Of a stretch of 64,000 bases of DNA, positions 57,272 to 64,000 are shown piece after piece (within the stretch, counting starts at the first letter, position 1; every line of letters starts with the position of its first letter). The DNA comes from Ornithinimicrobium tianjinense (GTDB lineage: Bacteria; Actinomycetota; Actinomycetes; Actinomycetales; Dermatophilaceae), in the NCBI RefSeq assembly GCF_014636495.1, contig NZ_BMEM01000001.1:62001-126000 (forward strand). Reading direction: 5' to 3'. The notes beneath the pieces were generated by a model. It saw nothing but the letters and a program-made list of their open reading frames with translations, ran no database searches and was not told the DNA's origin. The position numbers and the translations under genes were made by a program.

Positions 57272-58504
57272 CTACCCTCGCACAACCCGCTCCATCAGAG
57301 CGGCACCGTCGCGGCCCGGGTCGCGGCCGGCCAGCGAGGCGGCCAGACCAGCTGCCGCCGCGCGGACGGCCGGGTCGGTGATCGCCCGCTCGAGGGCAGC
57401 GTCCAGCCGACGCAGGTCGGCCGTGGGCAGGTGCGCGCCCGCCCCGGCCCACTCCACCCGTCGTCCGATGTCGGCCTTCTCCTCGGTACGCCCCACCTGG
57501 ATGACCGGCACCCCGTGGGCCAGCGCCAGCAGCACCCCGGTCCAGCCGCCGTTGGTCACCATCACGCTCGCGTGCTGCAGCACAGCCCCGTAGGGGACGA
57601 ACCGCTCCACCGCGACACGGTCCGCCACCAGCCCCGGACCGCCGAGCAGGCCGGGGTCGCCGGGTCCCGTGGTGAGGATCCCCGCACCCCGGCTGCGCCG
57701 CAGCACCGTCAGCACCGGACCCAGCAGCTCGCGTGCGTCGGCGCGGAGGGTGCCCTGGGTCGCGAGGACCGGGCCGCCCGCCACCACGTCCTCCCACCAG
57801 GCGGGGGGCTCCCACCCCTGTGGTGCCGGAGGTCGGAGAGCGCCGACGAAGTGGACGTGCGGCGGCAGGGCACGGCGTGGGTACTCCAGCTCGGGGACGC
57901 CGCAGTGCAGGTGCAGCAGCGGTGACAGTGCCGCCTCGAGGACCGGCACGCCGGACGGGGGGAGCCCCGCCTCCTGGCGGAGCACGGCATACACCTGCTG
58001 TGCCCGGGCGAGGACCAGGTGACGGGTCGCGGCGCGCACGACCCTGTTGCGCCGCTGCCAGGCTGGCTCGGTGCGGTAGGGAAGGCCGGCGCCGAAGGGC
58101 GGTGTGTTCTCGTCGGGGAAGTGCAGCGGGCCGTCGCCGAAGCTGACCCACGGCAGATCGAGACGCTCGGCGACCAGCGCGCCGACGTGGCCCAGCGAGT
58201 CGGTGAGCACGACGTCGGGACGGACCTCGTGCGCCAGCGCCAGCCCCCGCGCTACCCGTGCCCTGGCGTCCTCCAGCAGCCAGGTGTAGCGGCGCGAGAC
58301 CTCCCGAAGGCGACCCGACGTCGAGGGGAAGGGGGGTGCCTCGCCCGTGCCACGCAGCTCGGCGGCACTGTGGCTCACGGCGGCGACCAGGTCGTCCGCC
58401 AACCCCCAGTGCACCTCGGCCCCGCGGGCAGCCAGGCCGTCGACGAACGACGCGGCATTGACCGTGTGCGCGTAGATCGGGCTGCTCAGGACGAGAACCC
58501 GCAC
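57272..58504 (-). CDS. GT1-family glycosyltransferase, CrtX-like
   Basis: 410 residues, GT-B fold. N-terminal LVLSSPIYAHTVNAASFVDGLAARGAEV acceptor domain; C-terminal nucleotide-sugar part with VAVERFVPYGAVLQHASVMVTNGGWTGVLLALAHGVPVIQVGR (about 312-355), the UDPGT-like signature with the H...GG(W/S)xxxxE layout. Likely attaches a sugar to a hydroxylated carotenoid, as CrtX does to zeaxanthin, and the neighbouring P450 could supply the hydroxyl. GTG at 58504; idi-crtE follows after 20 bases in the same unit. Donor and acceptor are inferred. Confidence 0.78.
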   Translation of the reverse strand: MRVLVLSSPIYAHTVNAASFVDGLAARGAEVHWGLADDLVAAVSHSAAELRGTGEAPPFPSTSGRLREVSRRYTWLLEDARARVARGLALAHEVRPDVVLTDSLGHVGALVAERLDLPWVSFGDGPLHFPDENTPPFGAGLPYRTEPAWQRRNRVVRAATRHLVLARAQQVYAVLRQEAGLPPSGVPVLEAALSPLLHLHCGVPELEYPRRALPPHVHFVGALRPPAPQGWEPPAWWEDVVAGGPVLATQGTLRADARELLGPVLTVLRRSRGAGILTTGPGDPGLLGGPGLVADRVAVERFVPYGAVLQHASVMVTNGGWTGVLLALAHGVPVIQVGRTEEKADIGRRVEWAGAGAHLPTADLRRLDAALERAITDPAVRAAAAGLAASLAGRDPGRDGAALMERVVRG

Positions 58505-58866
58505 TCAGCGCTCCCGAGCGGTCAGCACGCGTGCCCGGGGCCACTGCTCACCGGCCAGGTCTTCATCCACGACCGCCACTGTGCCAGACCGGGACGTCAG
58601 CCCGGATGCGTCCATGATGCGTCGCCAAAGCTTTCGGATGACGTACTGGCCCGCGGCTGGGGCGCTCTTCGGCGGCCTTGATGGCGGTGGAGTGGTACAG
58701 CGACACGGAGAGTGACGGAGTAGGTGCGAGATGACGGTGGCTCTGGGGTCGGCTCGCCATGGGCTGTCGGGCTGATGCACCCAGCGGCACGAGCGGGCGT
58801 TGACCTGCGCCCTCCTGTGGCTCCACTTGTGGCTCTGACTGTGGGTGCTGCGACGGCCCACCAGGC
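58505..58866. other. Degenerate intergenic stretch upstream of the glycosyltransferase
   Basis: About 360 bases with no credible gene on either strand. Open frames here lack a start context or known motifs. The base composition is less GC-rich in patches (for example AAAGCTTTCGGATGACG near 58629). It joins the HicA remnant and truncated IS481 gene, and reads as a recombination scar. Confidence 0.5.
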
Positions 58867-58965
58867 CCTGGGCGGTCCGATGTAGTGCTCGCACACCTTG
58901 GCCAGGTCCTCGTACCGGATATTGACCGGGTTGGCTCTCATCTGAGCCAGGGTCTTCGCAACTGA
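58867..58965 (-). pseudogene. HicA-type toxin N-terminal remnant
   Basis: On the minus strand, VPSVAKTLAQ and MRANPVNIRYEDLAKVCEHY-IGPPR (58941 down to 58867) match the opening of an actinobacterial HicA-like toxin, including the first helix and the C-x-H-Y segment. After GPPR the expected GSSHR...PWPGDPRVN section, with the catalytic His, is absent and the frame runs into unrelated sequence. The remnant stops exactly where the truncated IS481 gene begins. No HicB partner is visible. Identity rests on recall of the family, so confidence is moderate. Confidence 0.5.
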
Positions 58966-59880
58966 CGGCACAAGATGTGGGTCCTGCACGCCGAGGGCAT
59001 GGTCGTGCCCGAGCCGCGCAAACGTCCCAGGTCCTCCTACATCCGCTTCGAGGCCGACCTACCCAACGGGTGCTGGCAGGCCGACATCACCCACTGCTTC
59101 CTGGCCGACGGGACCCGGGTGGAGGTGCTGGACTTCCTGGATGACCATTCCCGCTACCTGCTGTACGCCCGCGCGGCACCGGCGTTCACCGGCCCGATGG
59201 TGGTCGCGGCCCTGCAGGAGCTGATCGACGTCCACGGTGCGCCTGCCTCCACCCTGACCGACAACGGACTGGTCTTCACCGCCCGCCTGGCCGGGCGCAA
59301 GGGCGCCCGCAACGGGTTCGAGAAGTTGCTGCAGGCCCATCAGATCCAGCAGAAGAACGGCCACCCCGGCCACCCGCAGACCCAGGGCAAGATCGAACGC
59401 TTCCACCAGACCCTCAAACGCTGGCTGGCCGCCCGGGCCCGCCCGGGCACGATCAGCGCCCTGCAGGACCAGCTGGATGAGTTCACCGGCTGGTACAACC
59501 ACCAGCGCCCGCACCGCTCCGTCGGGCGCCGCACCCCCGCGGTCGCCTACGCCGCGCTGCCCAAAGCCACGCCCGCCACCCCGGCCGAGCCCGAGTGGCG
59601 CACCCGCACCGACCGCGTCGCCGCCACCGGCACCGTCTCCCTGCGCTACGCCGGCAAGCTGCGCCACCTGGGCATCGGCCGCGCCCACGCCGGCAAACCC
59701 GTCCTGATCCTCATCCAGGACACCCGCGTCATCACCAGCCACGCCGACACCGGCGAGATCCTGGCCGAGCACCACCTCGACGCCGACCGCGACTACCACC
59801 CCGCGACCCGACACCACATCGACGACACCCTGAGTCGCGACATCGACGACACCCCCGCGAACCCACAAAAAAAGCCCTGA
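58966..59880 (+). mobile_element. IS481-family transposase, 5'-truncated
   Basis: About 304 codons remain. The rve integrase core is whole: first Asp in CWQADITHCF (about 35), second Asp in LTDNGLVF (about 96), and Glu in QGKIERFHQTLKRW (about 139), the DDE triad of IS481. The C-terminal domain (RYAGKLRHLGIGRAHAG) is also kept. The N-terminal HTH domain (about 100 residues) is missing: upstream of codon HKMWVLHAEG there is an in-frame TGA at 58963. Start ATG at 58975 is only the first Met left. The element is therefore dead or needs help in trans. Confidence 0.85.
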
Positions 59881-59882
59881 GC

Positions 59883-59908
59883 CGCGACACCGTGTCAACG
59901 GTGTCGCG
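59883..59908. repeat. Inverted repeat after the IS481 remnant
   Basis: CGCGACACCGT (59883-59893) and ACGGTGTCGCG (59898-59908), perfect over 11 bases, three bases after the transposase stop and 12 bases before tRNA-Pro. It could be the surviving IS end with neighbouring target sequence, or a terminator for both the transposase and the tRNA. Confidence 0.6.
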
Positions 59909-59919
59909 ACTCAGGACAA

Positions 59920-59996
<77 letters not shown>

Positions 59997-60078
59997 TGGC
60001 AATGCGGCGGCGACGACGAGCGACGCACGCAGCGTCCGCAAGAATAACGCACACCCCCGTTCCGGACCGAATCCGCTC

Positions 60079-61038
60079 TCAGCTCCGGGGACGCAGGGTG
60101 AGCAGCGTGGCCTCGGGCCGGCAGCTGAACCGGAACGGTGTGTAGGGGTTGCCGCCGAGACCCGCCGACACGTGCAGCCACGCGGCGCCGTCGGGTGCCT
60201 GCGATGACGGGGCCGCTCCCGCCCCTGGCCACCAGCGCGACAGTCCGCTGACCCGCCCGGTGTCGAGGTCGCAGTTGGTGACGAGCGCGCCATACCCAGG
60301 GATCTGCAGCTGCCCGCCGTGCGTGTGGCCGGCGATCACGAGGCCCGCCCCGTCGCGCGTCATGCCGTCGAGGATGCGCTGGTATGGCGCGTGCGTCACC
60401 CCGATCGTCAGGGCGGCGTCGTCCGCGGCGGGGGCGGAGACCGCGGTGTAGTCGTCGTAGTCGAGGTGCGGGTCGTCGACGCCCACGAGCTCGAGCGGCA
60501 CGCCCGCCACGTCGAGGCGGGCGCGGCGGTTGGTGAGGTCGAGCCAGCCTCTCCCGGTGAAGCCGTCGACGAGCTCCTGGGTGGGCAGGCGGCTCGGGTC
60601 GAGCGCCTCGTCGTGACGGCCGTCCCCGAGGCCGACGCGCACGTGGCTGTCGTCGAAGTAGCGCAACGGGTTCTTGGCGCGTGGGGCGAAGTAGTCGTTG
60701 GAGCCGAGGACGAACGCACCGGGAGCGTCGAGCAGCCCGTCGAAGGCGTCCAGGACCGCGGGCACCGCACGCTGGTCGGCCAGGTTGTCACCGGTGTCGA
60801 TCACGAGGTCCGGTTCCAGCGCGGCGAGCCCGGCGACCCAGTCGCGCTTCATCCGCTGACGCGGCACCAGGTGCAGGTCGGAGACGTGGAGGACGCGCAG
60901 GGGCCGCGTGCCCGGCGGCAGGCAGGGGACGTCGACCTCGCGCAGGGCGAACCACCGAGGCTCGACCCAGGTCGCGTAGGCCGCGGCGCCCGCCGCGAGC
61001 CCCGAGGCCAGGCCGAGGGCGCGCCATACCGAAGACAT
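60079..61038 (-). CDS. Metallophosphoesterase with N-terminal membrane anchor
   Basis: 319 residues. One N-terminal hydrophobic segment (about 6-24). Calcineurin-like motifs: HVSDLHLVP (D-x-H, about 51), DTGDNLAD (GD, about 82), GSNDY (GNH variant with Asn-Asp, about 113), THAPYQ (His, about 217) and IAGHTHGGQLQIP (GHTH, about 235). YkuE-like family, acting outside the membrane, perhaps on UDP-lipid or cyclic nucleotides; substrate unknown. ATG at 61038. The YqeY-like gene is divergent. Confidence 0.88.
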   Translation of the reverse strand: MSSVWRALGLASGLAAGAAAYATWVEPRWFALREVDVPCLPPGTRPLRVLHVSDLHLVPRQRMKRDWVAGLAALEPDLVIDTGDNLADQRAVPAVLDAFDGLLDAPGAFVLGSNDYFAPRAKNPLRYFDDSHVRVGLGDGRHDEALDPSRLPTQELVDGFTGRGWLDLTNRRARLDVAGVPLELVGVDDPHLDYDDYTAVSAPAADDAALTIGVTHAPYQRILDGMTRDGAGLVIAGHTHGGQLQIPGYGALVTNCDLDTGRVSGLSRWWPGAGAAPSSQAPDGAAWLHVSAGLGGNPYTPFRFSCRPEATLLTLRPRS

Positions 61039-61101
61039 GGGGTCGATCCTCGCACGCGAAAAGCACCCGGGCCCGCCGCGACCGGATGAGAGACTGGCGG
61101 C

Positions 61102-61566
61102 ATGACCGAGCAGACCGGACTCAAGGCCACCCTCCAGCGCGACCTGACCGACGCGATGCGCGCCCAGGACAAGGTGCGTGCCGGCACGCTGCGGATGGCG
61201 CTCACCGCGATCGCGAACGAGGAGGTCGCCGGCAAGGAGGCGCGCGTCCTGGGCGAGGACGAGGTCCTCAAGGTCCTGGCCAAGGAGGCCAAGAAGCGTC
61301 GCGAGGCGGCGGAGGCCTACACCGGGGCGGGGCGACCCGAGCTGGCCGGGGCTGAGGAGGCCGAGCTGGCGGTCCTCGAGGGCTACCTGCCGGCGCAGCT
61401 CGACGACGCCGAGATCGAGCGGATGGCGCGCGAGGTGGTCGCCGAGCTGGGGGTCAGCGGCATGGCCGGCATGGGTCAGGTCATGAAGGAGCTGACGCCG
61501 CGCATCGCCGGTCGCGCGGAGGGCGGACGCGTCGCTGCCGCGGTGCGGGCGGCGCTCCAGGGCTGA
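61102..61566 (+). CDS. GatB/YqeY domain protein
   Basis: 154 residues. YqeY family: LKATLQRDLTDAMRAQDKVRAGTLRM (about 6), RREAAEAYTGAGRPELAGAEEAELAVLEGYLPAQL (about 65), then a C-terminal helical domain like the tRNA-binding tail of GatB (GMGQVMKEL, AGRAEGGRVAAAVR). Possibly tRNA-dependent amidotransferase-related; function not settled. ATG at 61102. Ends at a strong bidirectional terminator. Confidence 0.9.
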   Translation: MTEQTGLKATLQRDLTDAMRAQDKVRAGTLRMALTAIANEEVAGKEARVLGEDEVLKVLAKEAKKRREAAEAYTGAGRPELAGAEEAELAVLEGYLPAQLDDAEIERMAREVVAELGVSGMAGMGQVMKELTPRIAGRAEGGRVAAAVRAALQG

Positions 61567-61621
61567 GCGCAGACCACCGAGGGCACCGGCCACCCGCACC
61601 GGCCACCCGACCCGGACACGC

Positions 61622-61654
61622 ACGAGGCCCCCACCGTGGAGGTGGGGGCCTCGT
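61622..61654. terminator. Bidirectional terminator between YqeY-like gene and the PBP gene
   Basis: 14-base inverted repeat ACGAGGCCCCCACC / GGTGGGGGCCTCGT with a 5-base loop, between two convergent genes. Confidence 0.88.
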
Positions 61655-61662
61655 CGCGTCGG

Positions 61663-64000
61663 TCAGTCGTCCTTGCCGTCCTGGCCGGGCGGGTCAGGGT
61701 TGCCCGGTCCGCCGCCTCCGCCGCCGCCGTCGTCCGGCGGGGGCTCGATGGTCGGCGGGTCGGTCGTCGGGGGCGCGCTCGGCTCGGGCTCGTCCGGCTC
61801 CGGCTCGGTCGGCCCCGGCGCGGGGCGGGGAGCCGGCGCGGGAGCGGGGGCGGGGACGCCGGTCGAGACGTGCAGGACCACCGGGGTCGCCGTGTCGATC
61901 GAGGAGCCCACACCCGGGGTGGTGAACACGACCGTGCCCTCCGGCTGGCCGGACGCCACCCGCTGGATGCTGCCGGTCAGGCCGGCGTCGCGCAGCGCCT
62001 CCTGCGCCGCGGTCTCGGTCATCCCGATCACCTGCGGGATCGTCACTCGCTTGCCGTTGAGGATCTCGGCCGACGGCTTCTCCCAGTCCTCGACCGGCAG
62101 CTCGCGGTGCGCCCAGTCCATGAACTTCTTCCACGTCGGTGCCGCCAGCGACGAGCCGAACAGCGGGCCGTCGACGTAGGTGTCGCCGATCTGCAGGTCG
62201 ACCATGTCACCGTCGTAGGGCTGGGAGTTGCCGATCCGGTTGCCGACGAAGATCGCGGTCGACAGCTGCGGGGTGAAGCCGGCGAACCAGGTGTGGGAGG
62301 AGTTGTCGTTGGTGCCGGTCTTGCCGCCCGCGGGGCGGTTGCCGTCCAGGATCGCCCGCCAGCCCGAGCCGGTCGGCGCGACGACCCCCTTGAGCAGCTC
62401 GACGGTGCCGAGGGCCACCTCCTTGTCGATGACCTGCTCGCACTCGGGCTTCTCGAAGGGGATCTCCTTGCCGGCGGAGTCGATGATCTTGGTCACCGGG
62501 ACCGGCGGGCAGTAGAGACCGTCGGCGGCCAGGGCCGCGTAGGAGGCCGCCACCGTGAGGGGAGCGCCGTAGTCCGAGCCGAGCACGATCGACGGCGGGA
62601 AGGGGTCCGGCTCGGCGCCGTTGCCCTGGTGAATGCCGAGCTTGATCATCGTGTCGCGGATGTCGCAGGTGCCGACCTGGGAGGCCAGCGTGGCGAAGGC
62701 GGTGTTGATGGACAGGCCGGCCGCCGTCCGCAGCTTGACCTGCTCGTCGTGGTTCTTGTCCTCAGCGTTGCGGACCGTCCAGACCGGGTCGCCCAGCGTG
62801 CAGCCCTCCTGGAAGTCCTCCTTCTTGAAAACCCCCACCGGGTGCGTCTCGCCGTCGGCCGGCATCGGCTGCGGGTTCTCGGGGTTGTCCAGCCACACAC
62901 CCCTGGAGTCGGCCAGACCCGGCTTGTCGATCTTGAGCGTGGCCTCGACCGGGATGCCCTTCTCGAGCGCCTCGACCAGGGTGTAGGCCTTGGCGACCGA
63001 GCCGATCTGCATACCGCCCGGGCCGCCGTAGGCGCTGTCGACGTTCCAGTTGACCGCGGTCTTGACAACCTTGTCGCTGGACTCCTCGAAGGAGTACTTG
63101 CTCGACTGGTTGATCGCCAGCACGTGCCCGGTGCCGGGCTCGACGACTGAGCCGGCCGAGCCGACGTGGTACTTGTTCTTGGGCGTGGCCTCGCGGAGCA
63201 TCTGCCCGAGGGTCTTGGACATCTCCAGGTCGAGCGTCGTCTCGACGGTCAGCCCCTTGGTGGTCAGCGTCTCCAGCCGCTCAGCCGGCGTCTTGCCCAG
63301 GGCCGGCTGCTGCATGAGCCAGGCCGTGACGTAGTCGCAGAAGTAGGGGTTCTGGGAGTTGATGCAGGAGCGCTGGCTGTCCCGCAGGTTGCCCTCGATG
63401 AGCTCCGTGACCGAGACCGCCTTGGCCTCCTTGAGCTCCTTCTTGGTGATCATCTTCTGGGCGTACATCTTGTCCAGGACCGTGTCCCGGCGCTCCTGCG
63501 CCAGCTCGGGGTTGGCCACCGGGTTGGTCGCCGTGGGCGAGCGGACGACGCCCGCGAGGGTGGCCGCCTGCGACGGCGTGAGCTTCTTGGCGCTGGTGTT
63601 GAAGTAGTGGCGGGCGGCCGCCTCGACCCCGTAGACGTTGTCGCCGTAGAAGGCCAGGTTGAGGTAGCCGACCAGGATCTCGTCCTTGGTGAGGCGCTCC
63701 TCGAGCGTCACGGCATACTTCAGCTCGCGCAGCTTGCGGACGTAACCGTCCATGCCGGAGCGGGCGTCCAGCTGGCTGAGGGCCTCGGCGTCGCGGTTCT
63801 TGAGGGCCTCCTCCTTGAGCGCCATCTTGATGTACTGCTGCGTCAGCGTCGAGCCGCCCTGGGTGTTGTCCGAGGTGGCGTTGGAGACGACCGCGCGGGC
63901 CAGCGCCTCGAGGTCCATGCCCCCGTGCTGGTAGAAGCGTTCGTCCTCGATCGCGACCTGCGCGTCCTTCATGTTCTGGGAGATGTCCTTGCTCTCCACG
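61663..64000 (-). CDS. Class A penicillin-binding protein with PASTA domain (partial, 5' end outside the window)
   Basis: About 778 residues are present; the start lies beyond 64000. The visible N-terminal part is the GT51 transglycosylase: AIEDERFYQHGG (catalytic Glu), GGSTLTQQYIK, EILVGYLNLAFYG. Then the transpeptidase: SxxK as GSVAKA (about 330), SxN as GLSINTAF and KTGT (about 555). After it come one PASTA domain (about 660-720: VTIPQVIGMTETAAQEALRDAGL) and a Pro/Gly/Asp-rich tail of about 60 residues. Makes and cross-links peptidoglycan. Several Cys pairs in the extracytoplasmic part (CINSQNPYFC, ECEQV) suggest disulphides. PonA1-like. Confidence 0.92.
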   Translation of the reverse strand, partial: VESKDISQNMKDAQVAIEDERFYQHGGMDLEALARAVVSNATSDNTQGGSTLTQQYIKMALKEEALKNRDAEALSQLDARSGMDGYVRKLRELKYAVTLEERLTKDEILVGYLNLAFYGDNVYGVEAAARHYFNTSAKKLTPSQAATLAGVVRSPTATNPVANPELAQERRDTVLDKMYAQKMITKKELKEAKAVSVTELIEGNLRDSQRSCINSQNPYFCDYVTAWLMQQPALGKTPAERLETLTTKGLTVETTLDLEMSKTLGQMLREATPKNKYHVGSAGSVVEPGTGHVLAINQSSKYSFEESSDKVVKTAVNWNVDSAYGGPGGMQIGSVAKAYTLVEALEKGIPVEATLKIDKPGLADSRGVWLDNPENPQPMPADGETHPVGVFKKEDFQEGCTLGDPVWTVRNAEDKNHDEQVKLRTAAGLSINTAFATLASQVGTCDIRDTMIKLGIHQGNGAEPDPFPPSIVLGSDYGAPLTVAASYAALAADGLYCPPVPVTKIIDSAGKEIPFEKPECEQVIDKEVALGTVELLKGVVAPTGSGWRAILDGNRPAGGKTGTNDNSSHTWFAGFTPQLSTAIFVGNRIGNSQPYDGDMVDLQIGDTYVDGPLFGSSLAAPTWKKFMDWAHRELPVEDWEKPSAEILNGKRVTIPQVIGMTETAAQEALRDAGLTGSIQRVASGQPEGTVVFTTPGVGSSIDTATPVVLHVSTGVPAPAPAPAPRPAPGPTEPEPDEPEPSAPPTTDPPTIEPPPDDGGGGGGGPGNPDPPGQDGKDD

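Overview
The window is high-GC DNA (about 70 % or more by eye) packed with short-spaced, often ATGA/GTGA-overlapping genes. Its content is actinobacterial: a Pho-box-controlled pst operon, an lprG/P55 lipid-export pair, ClpB behind an HspR-type operator, DUF3151 after fba, DUF5063 after recR, a class II HelD, and isorenieratene-type carotenoid genes. I place it in Micrococcales, probably near Intrasporangiaceae/Ornithinimicrobium-Serinicoccus-Janibacter. That placement is inference; no rRNA gene is present.

Layout. 0-3.6 kb: ZIP metal transporter and clpB. 3.6-7.9 kb: pstSCAB under a Pho box. 7.9-13.6 kb: a tandem palindromic repeat, the LprG/P55-like pair, two more MFS transporters and a HhH-GPD repair protein. 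13.6-15.0 kb: an orphan AbiEi/DUF559 protein flanked by two copies of a ~70-78 bp palindromic element and by a 13-bp tandem repeat. 15.0-18.5 kb: xthA and nfo (two AP endonucleases), an SDR, pyrE. 18.6-24.5 kb: an SH3b4-NlpC/P60 wall hydrolase behind a CRP-like site, a low-complexity membrane-anchored protein, DedA, a SpoU methyltransferase, fba and DUF3151. 24.6-30.5 kb: a two-HTH regulator, purA, small enzymes, a decayed YdeI gene, mazEF, AraC/VOC. 30.5-38.1 kb: single-chain purL preceded by a purD-purC gene fusion with a long structured leader, and, divergent from it, a second regulator of the same build as the one before purA. 38.3-45.3 kb: helD/helR-like, dnaX, plsC, HAD phosphatase, recR, DUF5063. 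45.3-49.4 kb: Na+/H+ antiporter, sodA, EamA, LysR. 49.5-58.5 kb: carotenoid tailoring genes (crtT-, crtU-, P450-, crtY-like; on the other strand a glycosyltransferase and a fused idi-crtE). 58.5-60.0 kb: a scar with a HicA remnant, a 5'-truncated IS481-family transposase and tRNA-Pro(CGG). 60.0-64 kb: metallophosphoesterase, YqeY-like protein and a class A PBP with a PASTA domain that runs off the window.

The most notable items are two enzyme fusions (PurD-PurC and Idi-GGPP synthase), the pairing of each purine locus with one of two homologous regulators, an attenuator-like leader before purDC-purL, an aromatic-carotenoid tailoring set with no crtB/crtI beside it, and a strongly over-represented word (GTATGCC and relatives) that occurs in all reading frames and in intergenic DNA and appears to be kept at the DNA level.
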